Shown: positions 23,003 through 30,892, counted from the stretch's first letter. The stretch is 36,404 nt of DNA from JALZAH01 sp051000755 (GCA_051000755.1 JBPCNZ010000091.1:1-36404); one strand, 5' to 3'. Notes: a model not told the origin generated them from the sequence alone. A program made the numbers and translations.

Positions 23003-24107
23003 TGGGGGCTGTCTCCGGAAGCTTGTCCAGGCGCCACATGCTCTCAGACTCGATCATCCACTGGAGCACAGCGTCACCCTCGGCCGGCATGCGGCCGTTG
23101 CCCGTGAGACAGTCCGCAGCCGCCTGCGACGGAGCTACATAGGTGACGCCGTCCACAACCGACGTCCGTTCCCAAACGACCGGATCGAATGGCATGAGGA
23201 TGGTGATGTTGGCTCCCTGGTCTGCCGGAATGAGGCCGAGAGCCTCCGCGACAGTGCGTGGGTCGTCGGTGTAGACGGCCAGCAATGCGGGTGCGGCGAC
23301 GGGTGCGAGCCGGCTCGCGGCGAACGACCCAGTGACCGCCGTTCGTGTGCTGACCACTCGGAGCTGTTCGAGCGCACTCGCAGCCCCTGCCGGCGCGAGG
23401 TAACGTTGCGCCTTGTTGGCACGGAAGACGTCGTACGTCTCGACCCACCGCCGGATGAGACCCCCGACATCGACGGTCTTGACTCGCCCACGTTCGAATC
23501 GCTCGAAGAGAGCCTCGTCATCGAGTGTGTCGAGAATACGTGATACGTAGCTGAAGGCAAGCTCGGCGGACGCAGCCAGCTCACGGACACCGTACGGGGG
23601 CCGGACGTCGACAAGCACCCGGATCAAGCGACCCGCCTTCGCACCCTGGACCCGGGCCTTGTTCCGTGCAGGCGGCGACGGGTCCTTCGAGGCGCCCTGG
23701 GTCTCGACATAGAGGGTGGGGTTATCCAGGCGAATGAGCGCGTTACCGGTGAGATCGAGATAGTTGATCCCGTCCACCGTGAGCAACTCCTGCGTCTTGT
23801 GGCTCAGCCACGGTGCGATCACCAGAATGGGGATGTGCGACGAGAGAGTCCGGAGGGTCTTCCCAACTCCTGGGAGGAGCCTTTCTGCGTCCCGTGGCCC
23901 GAACACCCGCTTGACCTCGACAACCATCGTCGTAAACGTGCCGTTGGGCCCACGAACATCGATCGCCGCATCGACTCGGTCTTCCCCCGCCTGGAACTCG
24001 GCACGAGCCGTGGGGCCGACGTCCCAGTTCTCGGGCAGGCGGGCGCGAAGCCAGGAAACAGCGCACTCGACCATGTCGTTCTCCGAAGTCATCCCGTTCG
24101 CTGTCAT
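22995..24107 (-). CDS. AbiEi-like antitoxin/transcriptional regulator
   Basis: A 370-residue intact protein. The N-terminal third has a Val-Asp-Ala-Ala-Ile-Asp-Val and Thr-Met-Val-Val-Glu-Val-Lys-Arg pattern, similar to a nuclease-fold-like domain, followed by Leu-Val-Ile-Ala-Pro-Trp-Leu-Ser and Tyr-Leu-Asp-Leu-Thr-Gly-Asn-Ala. In the middle (about 180-230) is a winged helix: Val-Arg-Glu-Leu-Ala-Ala-Ser-Ala-Glu-Leu-Ala-Phe-Ser-Tyr-Val-Ser-Arg-Ile-Leu. The C-terminal part is an AbiEi-like domain. In AbiE systems the antitoxin represses its promoter through inverted repeats and counteracts a nucleotidyltransferase toxin. Here a nested palindrome lies 26 bases upstream of the start, and the cognate toxin is broken. 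The protein begins at 24107 (Met-Thr-Ala-Asn-Gly-Met). Confidence 0.8.
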   Translation of the reverse strand: MTANGMTSENDMVECAVSWLRARLPENWDVGPTARAEFQAGEDRVDAAIDVRGPNGTFTTMVVEVKRVFGPRDAERLLPGVGKTLRTLSSHIPILVIAPWLSHKTQELLTVDGINYLDLTGNALIRLDNPTLYVETQGASKDPSPPARNKARVQGAKAGRLIRVLVDVRPPYGVRELAASAELAFSYVSRILDTLDDEALFERFERGRVKTVDVGGLIRRWVETYDVFRANKAQRYLAPAGAASALEQLRVVSTRTAVTGSFAASRLAPVAAPALLAVYTDDPRTVAEALGLIPADQGANITILMPFDPVVWERTSVVDGVTYVAPSQAAADCLTGNGRMPAEGDAVLQWMIESESMWRLDKLPETAPNG

Positions 24108-24132
24108 GGTGAACGTCCACCAAATGCCCTAC

Positions 24133-24187
24133 CGTTCTCTCTGTCTTCTCGTTCGCTGATTCAGCGAACGCCAGCGCTGAGAGAACG
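24133..24187. promoter_or_regulatory. Nested perfect inverted repeats, candidate AbiEi operator
   Basis: Inner arms gttcgctga (24151-24159) and tcagcgaac (24161-24169) flank one base. Outer arms cgttctctc (24133-24141) and gagagaacg (24179-24187) share exactly the same centre, 24160. Both 9-bp pairs are perfect. The site lies just before the AbiEi start (24107) and about 200 bases before the five-gene operon on the other strand, so it could affect both. Confidence 0.75.
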
Positions 24188-24389
24188 ATCCTCAACCACA
24201 GGTCGGTTGAGGCCTCCTGCACGAGGAACCACAGCCCAAGACGCCTCACCCCCGCCGTCGAGTCTGGTCATTGGCTCGGAGCGTATGCCGGGCCCCGATG
24301 GAGAAGCGCAGCGGGCAAGATCGAGGTGAGATCCCCGATGCCGGCGACGGCAGCGGCTACCGTCGGCTTGTGGACGGAGAACCCTTGAT

Positions 24390-26270
24390 GTGGGCTGTCC
24401 CCCCGTGCTGACGGCAGGCGCGCCGGATCCGCGGGAACCGGTCCTCGGCCAGGCGGTGATCGTCTCGATGCTGCTGGACGACGAGAGCCAGGACCGACTC
24501 CGTGCCGGGCTGGACGAAGCAGGGTGGCCGGTGGCAGGGGGCGGTCGCCTCGAGGCTGTCGCGGTGATCGAGGTGACCGACCCAGCGGCTCGTCGTTCGC
24601 TGCGGCGAACGCTCGAAGTCGTCCTGGTGGACCGCTGGGGCAGCGAACGGGCGGGCGAGATGCCCCTCAGCCGGATCTTTCCCGGCTGCGACCTCCTCCC
24701 TAACGGTCCGCTCCCTCAGACGGCGTGCGGGGCCCGCCTGCGAGGCGTGCTCAACCGGGCCGGGTGGACCCATTGGGCCACGCTGACCGAGCGCTCGCTC
24801 CTCGAAGCGGCCTCCCTGTCCAACCTGGGGACGATGGCCATGGCGGAGCTGGTCGCCATGTGCTTCGAGCGGAGCCTGGAGGGCGTTGCTGTGACCGCCG
24901 AGGACGCGGGGGCGGACGATCTGACGGTGGTGCTGCGCCACGAGCGCTCGGGGGGCAGCCAACCGGTGCTCGATGCCCTTCTCGACATCCGCAGTAGCGA
25001 CGCCCCCCGCCGTGTACGCGATGCGGCCGGACGCCTGGTGAAGAGGGAGGCCCCATGGGCGCTCGACCACGACGCCGCCGTCGTCGCTCTCCTCCGGGCC
25101 GCGGGCGACGAACGCAGTCGGCGCCTGTTCGACGGCTGGTCCTCGTGGCGGGAGCCTCGCTCCTTGCCCCAACTGGCGATCGAAAGCGGGATCTCGGCCC
25201 AACGGGCAGGCCAGGTCGTGCATCGATTCGACTCCCGGCTCCGGGCTGGGCTGAACGTCGCACCCGGCCCCCTTCCCTGGATCGTGTCCCGACTGCGGGC
25301 CCGGCTCGGTCCGGTGACGACGGTGGAGCACGCCGAACACGTCCTGGCCCGTTTCGACCTCGTCGGTCCCACCGGCGATCTCGTACTGTGGTTGGCCGGG
25401 CCCTACCGGCCGGTTCCGTCCCGGTCGGGCTGGTTGGCGCTCGGGCACCGAACGGTGGTCGCCCACACCGCATCATGTCTGGCCGCCGACGGTGGTGTTC
25501 GCCCCATCGCCGACGTCGAAGCTGAGCTGGAGCTGTCGGGACGGCACCTGCGGGCATGGTTGCTGGCCTGCAAGGCCACCATCGTCCACGAGCTCGCCGT
25601 CTCGCTGGCGGGACCGCTGCCTGACATCGTGGAGCGCATCCTCGACGCCCACGGCCGAACCCTCACGGCCGCCGCCATCACCGCCTCCCTGGCCCAGGGT
25701 GGCGGGGTGACGACCGACGACTCGCTGCGGCGCGCCCTTCGGGCCAAGCGCTTCGTCCGCCACCCCGACGGGAACTTCGGATTGGCCGACTGGGACGCTG
25801 CCGCTTCGGGACCCGCACGACCCCGATCGCCCGACGCCCGCCCTTGGCCGACCGAGTCCACTACGTCCCCAGACGACAAGGCCCTCGACGACTCGCGCCG
25901 CGATGATCGCCTGTGGCTGTGGGTCAGGGTGGACACTGATGTCCTGCGCGGCGGGGAGGCCGTCGTCCCAGGCGCCCTCGCCGAAGGCCTCGGTCTGAGG
26001 GCGCCGGCCCGGCGAACCTTCTCGAGCCGCTACGGGCCCATCGCCTTGGCCGCGGACGGGCCTCACCCGACCCGGGGCTCGGTTCGGGCCATCGCCCTGG
26101 CGGCGGGGGCTCGCCACGGCGACACCGTGCTGCTCGGCTTCTCCAGGGACGGCGACGTCCACGTCGAGGTCCGTTGCCCAACAGGTCCCCTGGATGCTGC
26201 AGATCCGCCCGCCGGCGAGTCCAACCCGGCCGGCCCCTTCGCCCATCTCCTCACCGGAGGAACCCCATGA
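24390..26270 (+). CDS. Multi-HTH DNA-binding protein, first gene of a five-gene operon
   Basis: A 626-residue protein with a GGAGA box (24376-24380) nine bases before GTG 24390. Residues 115-165 resemble the helix-hairpin-helix domain of the RNA polymerase alpha C-terminus (Arg-Gly-Val-Leu-Asn-Arg-Ala-Gly-Trp, then Leu-Ser-Asn-Leu-Gly-Thr). Residues 255-287 resemble sigma region 4 (Leu-Pro-Gln-Leu-Ala-Ile-Glu-Ser-Gly-Ile-Ser, then Arg-Ala-Gly-Gln-Val-Val). Residues 293-345 and 413-468 look like further winged-helix units; the latter (Ile-Leu-Asp-Ala-His-Gly-Arg-Thr-Leu-Thr-Ala, then Phe-Val-Arg-His-Pro-Asp-Gly-Asn-Phe-Gly) resembles HARE-type HTH. A Pro-rich linker leads to an unknown C-terminal domain at about 505-610. 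I infer a DNA-recognition subunit; no catalytic motif is seen. The domain calls are by eye. Confidence 0.75.
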   Translation: MGCPPVLTAGAPDPREPVLGQAVIVSMLLDDESQDRLRAGLDEAGWPVAGGGRLEAVAVIEVTDPAARRSLRRTLEVVLVDRWGSERAGEMPLSRIFPGCDLLPNGPLPQTACGARLRGVLNRAGWTHWATLTERSLLEAASLSNLGTMAMAELVAMCFERSLEGVAVTAEDAGADDLTVVLRHERSGGSQPVLDALLDIRSSDAPRRVRDAAGRLVKREAPWALDHDAAVVALLRAAGDERSRRLFDGWSSWREPRSLPQLAIESGISAQRAGQVVHRFDSRLRAGLNVAPGPLPWIVSRLRARLGPVTTVEHAEHVLARFDLVGPTGDLVLWLAGPYRPVPSRSGWLALGHRTVVAHTASCLAADGGVRPIADVEAELELSGRHLRAWLLACKATIVHELAVSLAGPLPDIVERILDAHGRTLTAAAITASLAQGGGVTTDDSLRRALRAKRFVRHPDGNFGLADWDAAASGPARPRSPDARPWPTESTTSPDDKALDDSRRDDRLWLWVRVDTDVLRGGEAVVPGALAEGLGLRAPARRTFSSRYGPIALAADGPHPTRGSVRAIALAAGARHGDTVLLGFSRDGDVHVEVRCPTGPLDAADPPAGESNPAGPFAHLLTGGTP

Positions 26271-27055
26271 CCGTCGCACCGTCCACGCTGGAGGAGGCAC
26301 TCGAGGCCCTCGAGGCTGATGTCGACGCCGCCGTCCGATCGCTCGGAGCCGCCCTGAAGCAGACGAAACGAGCCAAGGCCGCAGCCGCGGCCGGCCAGAT
26401 CCGTGAGCTCCAATCGGCCATGGACAGCGCCGAGCGGCTCGCCGATCAGGCCGCAACCGCGGTGGCGGGCGTCCGGTCGGGATGGCAGTTCGACGTGAGC
26501 GAATGGCTGGCCTCCGGTGACTACGCCAAGGAGCTGCTGGCCACGGCCGCGGAGGCCGGCGTCCAGGCGTTCGAGTCGGATGAGCGCATCCTGTGCTATC
26601 CCGCCATCGTTGCCGTGTCGGCTGGCGATGCCTCGGTCGTGGTGGACAAGAAGAAGGATCGCCGGATCCGGCCGTCGGTGATCGTCCGTCACCTGGCCGA
26701 CCTCCAGGGCCGCCCGCCCAAGTTCAAGGCGGAGGCGTTCATTGCCAGCCTGGCCGCCGCCTATGACCTCGTCGTGGGATCCAAGGGCGGGCGCCCCGGG
26801 GCGGCGGTGAAGCTCGTGGACGTGCACACCGTGCTCACCCTGCTTCCCGGCGCCGCTCGCGACTACACCCGCCAGGAGTTCGCCCGTGACCTGTACCTGC
26901 TCGATCAGAATGGTGTCGTCGACACGAAGGACGGCCGCCGCATGAGCCTACCCGCCAGCGCCATGACCCGGGGCACGGGCGTGCTCAGCACGGTCACCAG
27001 GGCCGGGCAGACCAAGGTCTACGCCGGCATCGCCTTCGCCGAGCCTTCGCCATGA
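26267..27055 (+). CDS. Helical protein of unknown family, second gene of the operon
   Basis: A 262-residue protein starting at ATG 26267, overlapping the previous stop (ATGA), with GGAGG at 26256-26260. Residues 8-70 are a long Ala/Glu/Leu-rich helix with heptad-like spacing, probably a coiled coil (Leu-Glu-Glu-Ala-Leu-Glu-Ala-Leu-Glu). The middle has Tyr-Pro-Ala-Ile-Val-Ala-Val and a basic Asp-Lys-Lys-Lys-Asp-Arg-Arg-Ile-Arg-Pro-Ser stretch near 127-138, then a helical segment and a C-terminal Lys-Asp-Gly-Arg-Arg-Met-Ser-Leu-Pro strand pair. I do not recognise any family. The tight coupling says it works with its neighbours, perhaps as a scaffold between the DNA-binding protein and the ATPases. 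Confidence 0.7.
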   Translation: MTVAPSTLEEALEALEADVDAAVRSLGAALKQTKRAKAAAAAGQIRELQSAMDSAERLADQAATAVAGVRSGWQFDVSEWLASGDYAKELLATAAEAGVQAFESDERILCYPAIVAVSAGDASVVVDKKKDRRIRPSVIVRHLADLQGRPPKFKAEAFIASLAAAYDLVVGSKGGRPGAAVKLVDVHTVLTLLPGAARDYTRQEFARDLYLLDQNGVVDTKDGRRMSLPASAMTRGTGVLSTVTRAGQTKVYAGIAFAEPSP

Positions 27056-28005
27056 TCGGGGTAGGCGACTACGTGGGATTCCTCGAGCGGGAGTATCTGC
27101 ATGGCTACGTGGATGCCGGAGGGGCCGCAGTCAAGTTCGCCGTGGGTGCCGACGATCCCACGGCCGACGCGTTCATCGAGCACCTCAGCGACGCAGCTCG
27201 GCGCCGCGGCTACATCGTGGCCACGGTTGACGCGGCCGTCACCCGGGTCCACCTGCTCGAGCAGGTGTTCTTCGAGGTGGCCCGCCAGGTCGACTGGGAC
27301 GCACTGGCGGCGGTAGCGACCCGAGCTGCCGTCTCCGCCGCGGGCTACCCGGCACCGGCCGACGACGTCCTCTCCGTCGACCAGCTGGCGGCCCATCACC
27401 GCGTCGATGCCCGCGAGCTTCGCCGAGACGTCGACCGGGAGCTGCAGCAGCGGGTCCATCGCGACTACGCCATGGTGTCGGAGTTTCGAACGGCGATGCT
27501 GCGCCTGTGCCAGGCCCAGATGCGGGCCGGCCAGGTGAGCGAGGCGGAGCACGCCGCGGTGCTGGAATGGCTGCACGGTGACCTGCGCCGGATCTCCGCA
27601 CTCAAGTCGGCGCTCATCTTTCGGCGCATCGGGCGCCACAACGCCCGGCCCCTGCTCTTCTCCCTGGCCCACTGGCTGACGGTGAACGGCCACGCCGGGC
27701 TGGTGTTGGTCCTCGACGTCCGCCGCCTCGGATTCGCCCGCCGGCCCAGCCCCTCGGAGCGTCACGGCCACTACTACACCAAAGCGGCGCTGCTCGACGC
27801 CTACGAGGTGTTGCGCCAGCTCGTCGACAACACCGATGAGATGGGGAATTGCTTCGTTGCCGTGGTGGCCTCCCCGGCGTTCGTAGCTGACCCCGGGCGC
27901 GGCCTCGACGCCTACCAGGCGCTGAAGCTGCGGGTGTTCGACGAGGTGCGGGACAAGCACCGGGACAACCCCTTCTCCTCGCTCCTTCGCCTGGGGACGG
28001 CGTGA
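27052..28005 (+). CDS. Degenerate BrxD-like P-loop protein, third gene of the operon
   Basis: A 317-residue protein with ATG 27052 in an ATGA overlap. Its opening (Asp-Tyr-Val-Gly-Phe-Leu, then Gly-Gly-Ala-Ala-Val-Lys-Phe-Ala-Val-Gly) sits where DUF2791/BrxD ATPases have Walker A, but the Gly-Lys-Thr/Ser is missing. A Gly-Leu-Val-Leu-Val-Leu-Asp-Val-Arg-Arg stretch near residue 219 occupies the Walker B place, without the catalytic Glu. Near residue 279, Cys-Phe-Val-Ala-Val-Val-Ala-Ser-Pro-Ala-Phe resembles the following sensor strand. The same general order as in the next gene suggests an inactive paralogue that pairs with the active ATPase. The homology is my inference; sequence identity between the two is low. 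Confidence 0.65.
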   Translation: MIGVGDYVGFLEREYLHGYVDAGGAAVKFAVGADDPTADAFIEHLSDAARRRGYIVATVDAAVTRVHLLEQVFFEVARQVDWDALAAVATRAAVSAAGYPAPADDVLSVDQLAAHHRVDARELRRDVDRELQQRVHRDYAMVSEFRTAMLRLCQAQMRAGQVSEAEHAAVLEWLHGDLRRISALKSALIFRRIGRHNARPLLFSLAHWLTVNGHAGLVLVLDVRRLGFARRPSPSERHGHYYTKAALLDAYEVLRQLVDNTDEMGNCFVAVVASPAFVADPGRGLDAYQALKLRVFDEVRDKHRDNPFSSLLRLGTA

Positions 28006-29240
28006 TGTCGGTCGAGCACCGCCGAGCCTTGGAGGCGTTGCGGGCCGGTGTGCCCAACCGTGACGCGGTGATGGCGCTCGGGTCCATGCAACAGGGGGTC
28101 GAGGACCGCTTCAGCCAGCTCCTGGCGGCCGTCGATGCCCCACCCGACGGTGTTTCGCCCGGCGGCCTGCTCATCGGCGGCGGGTTCGGCACCGGAAAGA
28201 GCCACGTCCTCGAGCATCTGGTCCATGTGGCGCTGTCGGAAGGCTTCGTCGTCTCCAAGGTGGTGATCTCCAAGGAGACGCCGCTGCACGACCCGGTGAA
28301 GGTGTACCGGGCGGCCATCGAGGCGGCCAAGGTCCCCGGCCGCCCGGGTTCGGCTATCGACGAGATCGCCGCCGGCCTGCAGATCGATTCGCCCGCCTAT
28401 GCGGAGCTGTACCACTGGGCCCACAATGATCAAGCACCGGTCGACAGTCGCTTCGCGGCCACCCTGTTCCTCCACGAGTACGCACGCGGAGACGAGGAGT
28501 TCGCCGATCGGATCGTGCAGTTCTGGGCCGGTGACCCGCTGCCGGTGGCCGACCTTCGCCGACGGCTGAAAGAGGCCGGCGCCGCCGCCACCTACCGCCT
28601 CGACAAGGTGAAGGAACGGGATCTCTCGGTCCAGCGCTTCCGTTTCCTGGCCCGGCTCGCCCAGGCAGCAGGTCATCGCGGGTGGATCCTTCTCCTCGAT
28701 GAGGCCGAGCTGATTGGCAGGTACTCGGCGTTGCAGCGGGCCAAGTCCTACGCCGAGCTGGCCCGGTGGGTCCGGGGAGATCGCGACGATCCGACCGCGC
28801 CCCTCGGTGCCGTGCTTACGACCGTCGACGACTTCGAGACCCAGGTGCTCGTCGGCAAGAACGACATCGAGCTGATACCCAAGCGGCTCCGGGCCAAGGA
28901 CACCGCCGAGGCCGAGCTCCTGGCCGGGATGGCCGAAGCGGGGATGCGCATCATCGAGCGCGAGCAGATCCAGCTTCAACCCCCCGGTCGCGAGGAGCTC
29001 GATCGAACCTATGCCCAGCTCCGCCAGATCCACGGCCTGGCCTACGGATGGGATCCGCCTGATGTCGCCGGCCTCGAGCGCCTCCCCTCCAACCGGATGC
29101 GCCAATACGTACGGGCGTGGATCAACGAATGGGACCTCCGGCGGCTCGACCCGGACTACCAGCCGGAGATGACGGCGGCCACCCTCGGCGTCGATCTCAG
29201 CGAAGAGGCCGGCGAGGAGGCGTCGGGCGAGGGCGGTTGA
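28002..29240 (+). CDS. BrxD-like ATPase (DUF2791 family), fourth gene of the operon
   Basis: A 412-residue protein. The start is GTG 28002 (GTGA overlap with the previous stop) or ATG 28005. Walker A is Gly-Gly-Gly-Phe-Gly-Thr-Gly-Lys-Ser-His at residues 59-68; Walker B is Trp-Ile-Leu-Leu-Leu-Asp-Glu-Ala-Glu-Leu at 228-237. Between them the segment Val-Ile-Ser-Lys-Glu-Thr-Pro-Leu-His (about 88-96) and the N-terminal Arg-Ala-Leu-Glu-Ala-Leu-Arg-Ala-Gly-Val-Pro are typical of the DUF2791 (BREX BrxC/D ATP-binding) family. In type 2 BREX, BrxD is encoded beside a helicase, as here. The C-terminus is acidic (Ser-Glu-Glu-Ala-Gly-Glu-Glu). Probably an AAA-type motor that loads or drives the helicase. 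Confidence 0.88.
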   Translation: MMSVEHRRALEALRAGVPNRDAVMALGSMQQGVEDRFSQLLAAVDAPPDGVSPGGLLIGGGFGTGKSHVLEHLVHVALSEGFVVSKVVISKETPLHDPVKVYRAAIEAAKVPGRPGSAIDEIAAGLQIDSPAYAELYHWAHNDQAPVDSRFAATLFLHEYARGDEEFADRIVQFWAGDPLPVADLRRRLKEAGAAATYRLDKVKERDLSVQRFRFLARLAQAAGHRGWILLLDEAELIGRYSALQRAKSYAELARWVRGDRDDPTAPLGAVLTTVDDFETQVLVGKNDIELIPKRLRAKDTAEAELLAGMAEAGMRIIEREQIQLQPPGREELDRTYAQLRQIHGLAYGWDPPDVAGLERLPSNRMRQYVRAWINEWDLRRLDPDYQPEMTAATLGVDLSEEAGEEASGEGG

Positions 29241-30817
29241 CTGCAGTGCTGGCCGATGACCTCGCCACGGTGTTGCGGGCCGCACCCGGCCTGGCCGCCG
29301 CCGAGCTGGCGGCCCAGGTCGGGGCATCCTCCGAGAAGGCGGTGGTGTTTGCCCTCTTCGCCGCCCATCACCGCTTCCGGTGCGACCACAGCGCGCCTCC
29401 CCGTTGGTGGCTGGCCACCGGCGTACCCCGGTACCCGGCTCGCCCTGGGGCGGTTGTGGCCCCGGGGTCGCCCATCGGTCTCTACCCCTGGCAGGTCGAT
29501 GCCCTGGCCGCGTGGGCCCGGGCCGGTCGCCGCGGGGTCGTCGAGGCGGTCACGGGCACCGGCAAGACGCGGGTCGGCGTGGCCGCCGCCATGGAGGAGC
29601 TGGCCCGCCGCGGCCAGGTGCTGGTGCTGGTCCCGACTGTCGAGCTGCAACGGCAATGGGTGAGCGAGATGACGACCCGGCTGCCGGCGAGTTTCGCGGT
29701 GGGCCGCATGGGGGCCGGCATGTCCGACAGCCTTGCCACCCACGACGTGCTCGTGGCCGTGGTCAACAGCGCCCGGTCCATCGACGTCCGACCCACCCGG
29801 GCCGGCGGTCTGTTGGTGGCCGACGAGTGCCACCGCTACGGCAGCGCCGTCAACCACCTGGCCCTCGATGACCGGTTCCGCCGCCGGCTGGGCCTGAGTG
29901 CCACCTACGCCCGGGACGACGAGGGCAACCTGGCCTGGCTCGACCCGTACTTCGGGGGCACCTGCCTGCGGCTCGGCTACCGGCGAGCCGTGGCTGAGCG
30001 GGTCACTGCCCGCTTCACCGTGACGCTGCTCGGGGTGCGTTTCGCCCCCGACGACCAGGCCCGCTACGACGAGCTGAGCGAGCAGATGAAACGTCTCCGG
30101 GCCCGACTGGTCGACCGGTACGGGGTTCCCCCCGAACCTTTCGACGCCTTCTTGAGAGCGTTGGCCCTGCTGGCCGACGGAGACGGCGAGGGAGCCGGCG
30201 CCGCCCGGACCTATCGCCAGGCGATGCTGGATCGTCGGCGCCTCTTGGCCGACACCCCGGCCAAGGACGCGGCCCTCGCCGCACTGGCGCCGGCCATTGG
30301 CGATGCCGACCGGGCCATCGTGTTCACCCAGTCCATCGCCGCCAGTGAGCGGGCGGCGCGGGCGCTGCGCAGGTACGGCCTCTGCTCCGGCGCGATCCAT
30401 TCGTCGTTGACCTCCTCTGAACGCCAGGACGTGCTCCGCCGCTTCGCGGACGGCGACCTCCAGGTCCTGGCCGCTCCCAGGGTGCTCGATGAGGGGATCG
30501 ACGTGCCTGCCGCCGACCTTGCCGTGATCGCCGCCGCCAGCCGCTCACGCCGCCAGATGGTGCAACGCATGGGGCGAGTGCTGCGCCGCAAGCCCGACGG
30601 CCGCCGGGCCCGCTTTGCCATCCTCTTCGTCGAGGGGACCGTCGAGGATCCCCGGCAGGGAGCGCACGAGGTGTTCCTCGATGAGATGGCCGATGTGGCC
30701 GACCGGGTCTCATCCTTCGCATCCGGGACGACCATCGATCAGCCAGGCGGTCCCCGTGACACGTTGCGACCCTCGTGGCCGGCCGCCGCCGACGGCTCGG
30801 TCCGAAATGCTTCCTAG
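29237..30817 (+). CDS. SF2 DNA helicase (XPB-like, DECH box), last gene of the operon
   Basis: A 526-residue helicase if started at TTG 29237 (TTGA overlap with the previous stop); GTG 29246 is an alternative. The longer frame to 29117 is Arg-rich and overlaps the ATPase gene, so I reject it. Motifs: Tyr-Pro-Trp-Gln at 83-86 (Q motif), Ala-Val-Thr-Gly-Thr-Gly-Lys-Thr at 104-111 (I), Leu-Val-Pro-Thr-Val-Glu-Leu (Ia), Asp-Glu-Cys-His at 196-199 (II), Ser-Ala-Thr at 221-223 (III), Leu-Asp-Glu-Gly-Ile-Asp-Val-Pro at 417-424 (V), Gln-Arg-Met-Gly-Arg-Val-Leu-Arg at 443-450 (VI). All catalytic residues are present. No nuclease domain is fused. It should unwind or translocate on duplex DNA. Confidence 0.92.
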   Translation: MTAVLADDLATVLRAAPGLAAAELAAQVGASSEKAVVFALFAAHHRFRCDHSAPPRWWLATGVPRYPARPGAVVAPGSPIGLYPWQVDALAAWARAGRRGVVEAVTGTGKTRVGVAAAMEELARRGQVLVLVPTVELQRQWVSEMTTRLPASFAVGRMGAGMSDSLATHDVLVAVVNSARSIDVRPTRAGGLLVADECHRYGSAVNHLALDDRFRRRLGLSATYARDDEGNLAWLDPYFGGTCLRLGYRRAVAERVTARFTVTLLGVRFAPDDQARYDELSEQMKRLRARLVDRYGVPPEPFDAFLRALALLADGDGEGAGAARTYRQAMLDRRRLLADTPAKDAALAALAPAIGDADRAIVFTQSIAASERAARALRRYGLCSGAIHSSLTSSERQDVLRRFADGDLQVLAAPRVLDEGIDVPAADLAVIAAASRSRRQMVQRMGRVLRRKPDGRRARFAILFVEGTVEDPRQGAHEVFLDEMADVADRVSSFASGTTIDQPGGPRDTLRPSWPAAADGSVRNAS

Positions 30818-30892
30818 CCCCAGCCGCGGCGGTGCTCAGGCCGGAGAGAGCGGGGGCCGTCGGGGACGCCCGAAAGCGTTACGTCGATGAGC

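Noticed and set aside
24357..25466. A 369-residue minus-strand frame over the first operon gene
   Set aside because: Shadow of the plus-strand gene; no recognisable protein pattern.
24390..30817. A complete BREX system
   Set aside because: No PglZ phosphatase, PglX methyltransferase, BrxC/PglY or BrxA/B is present, so only the BrxD-helicase pair resembles BREX.
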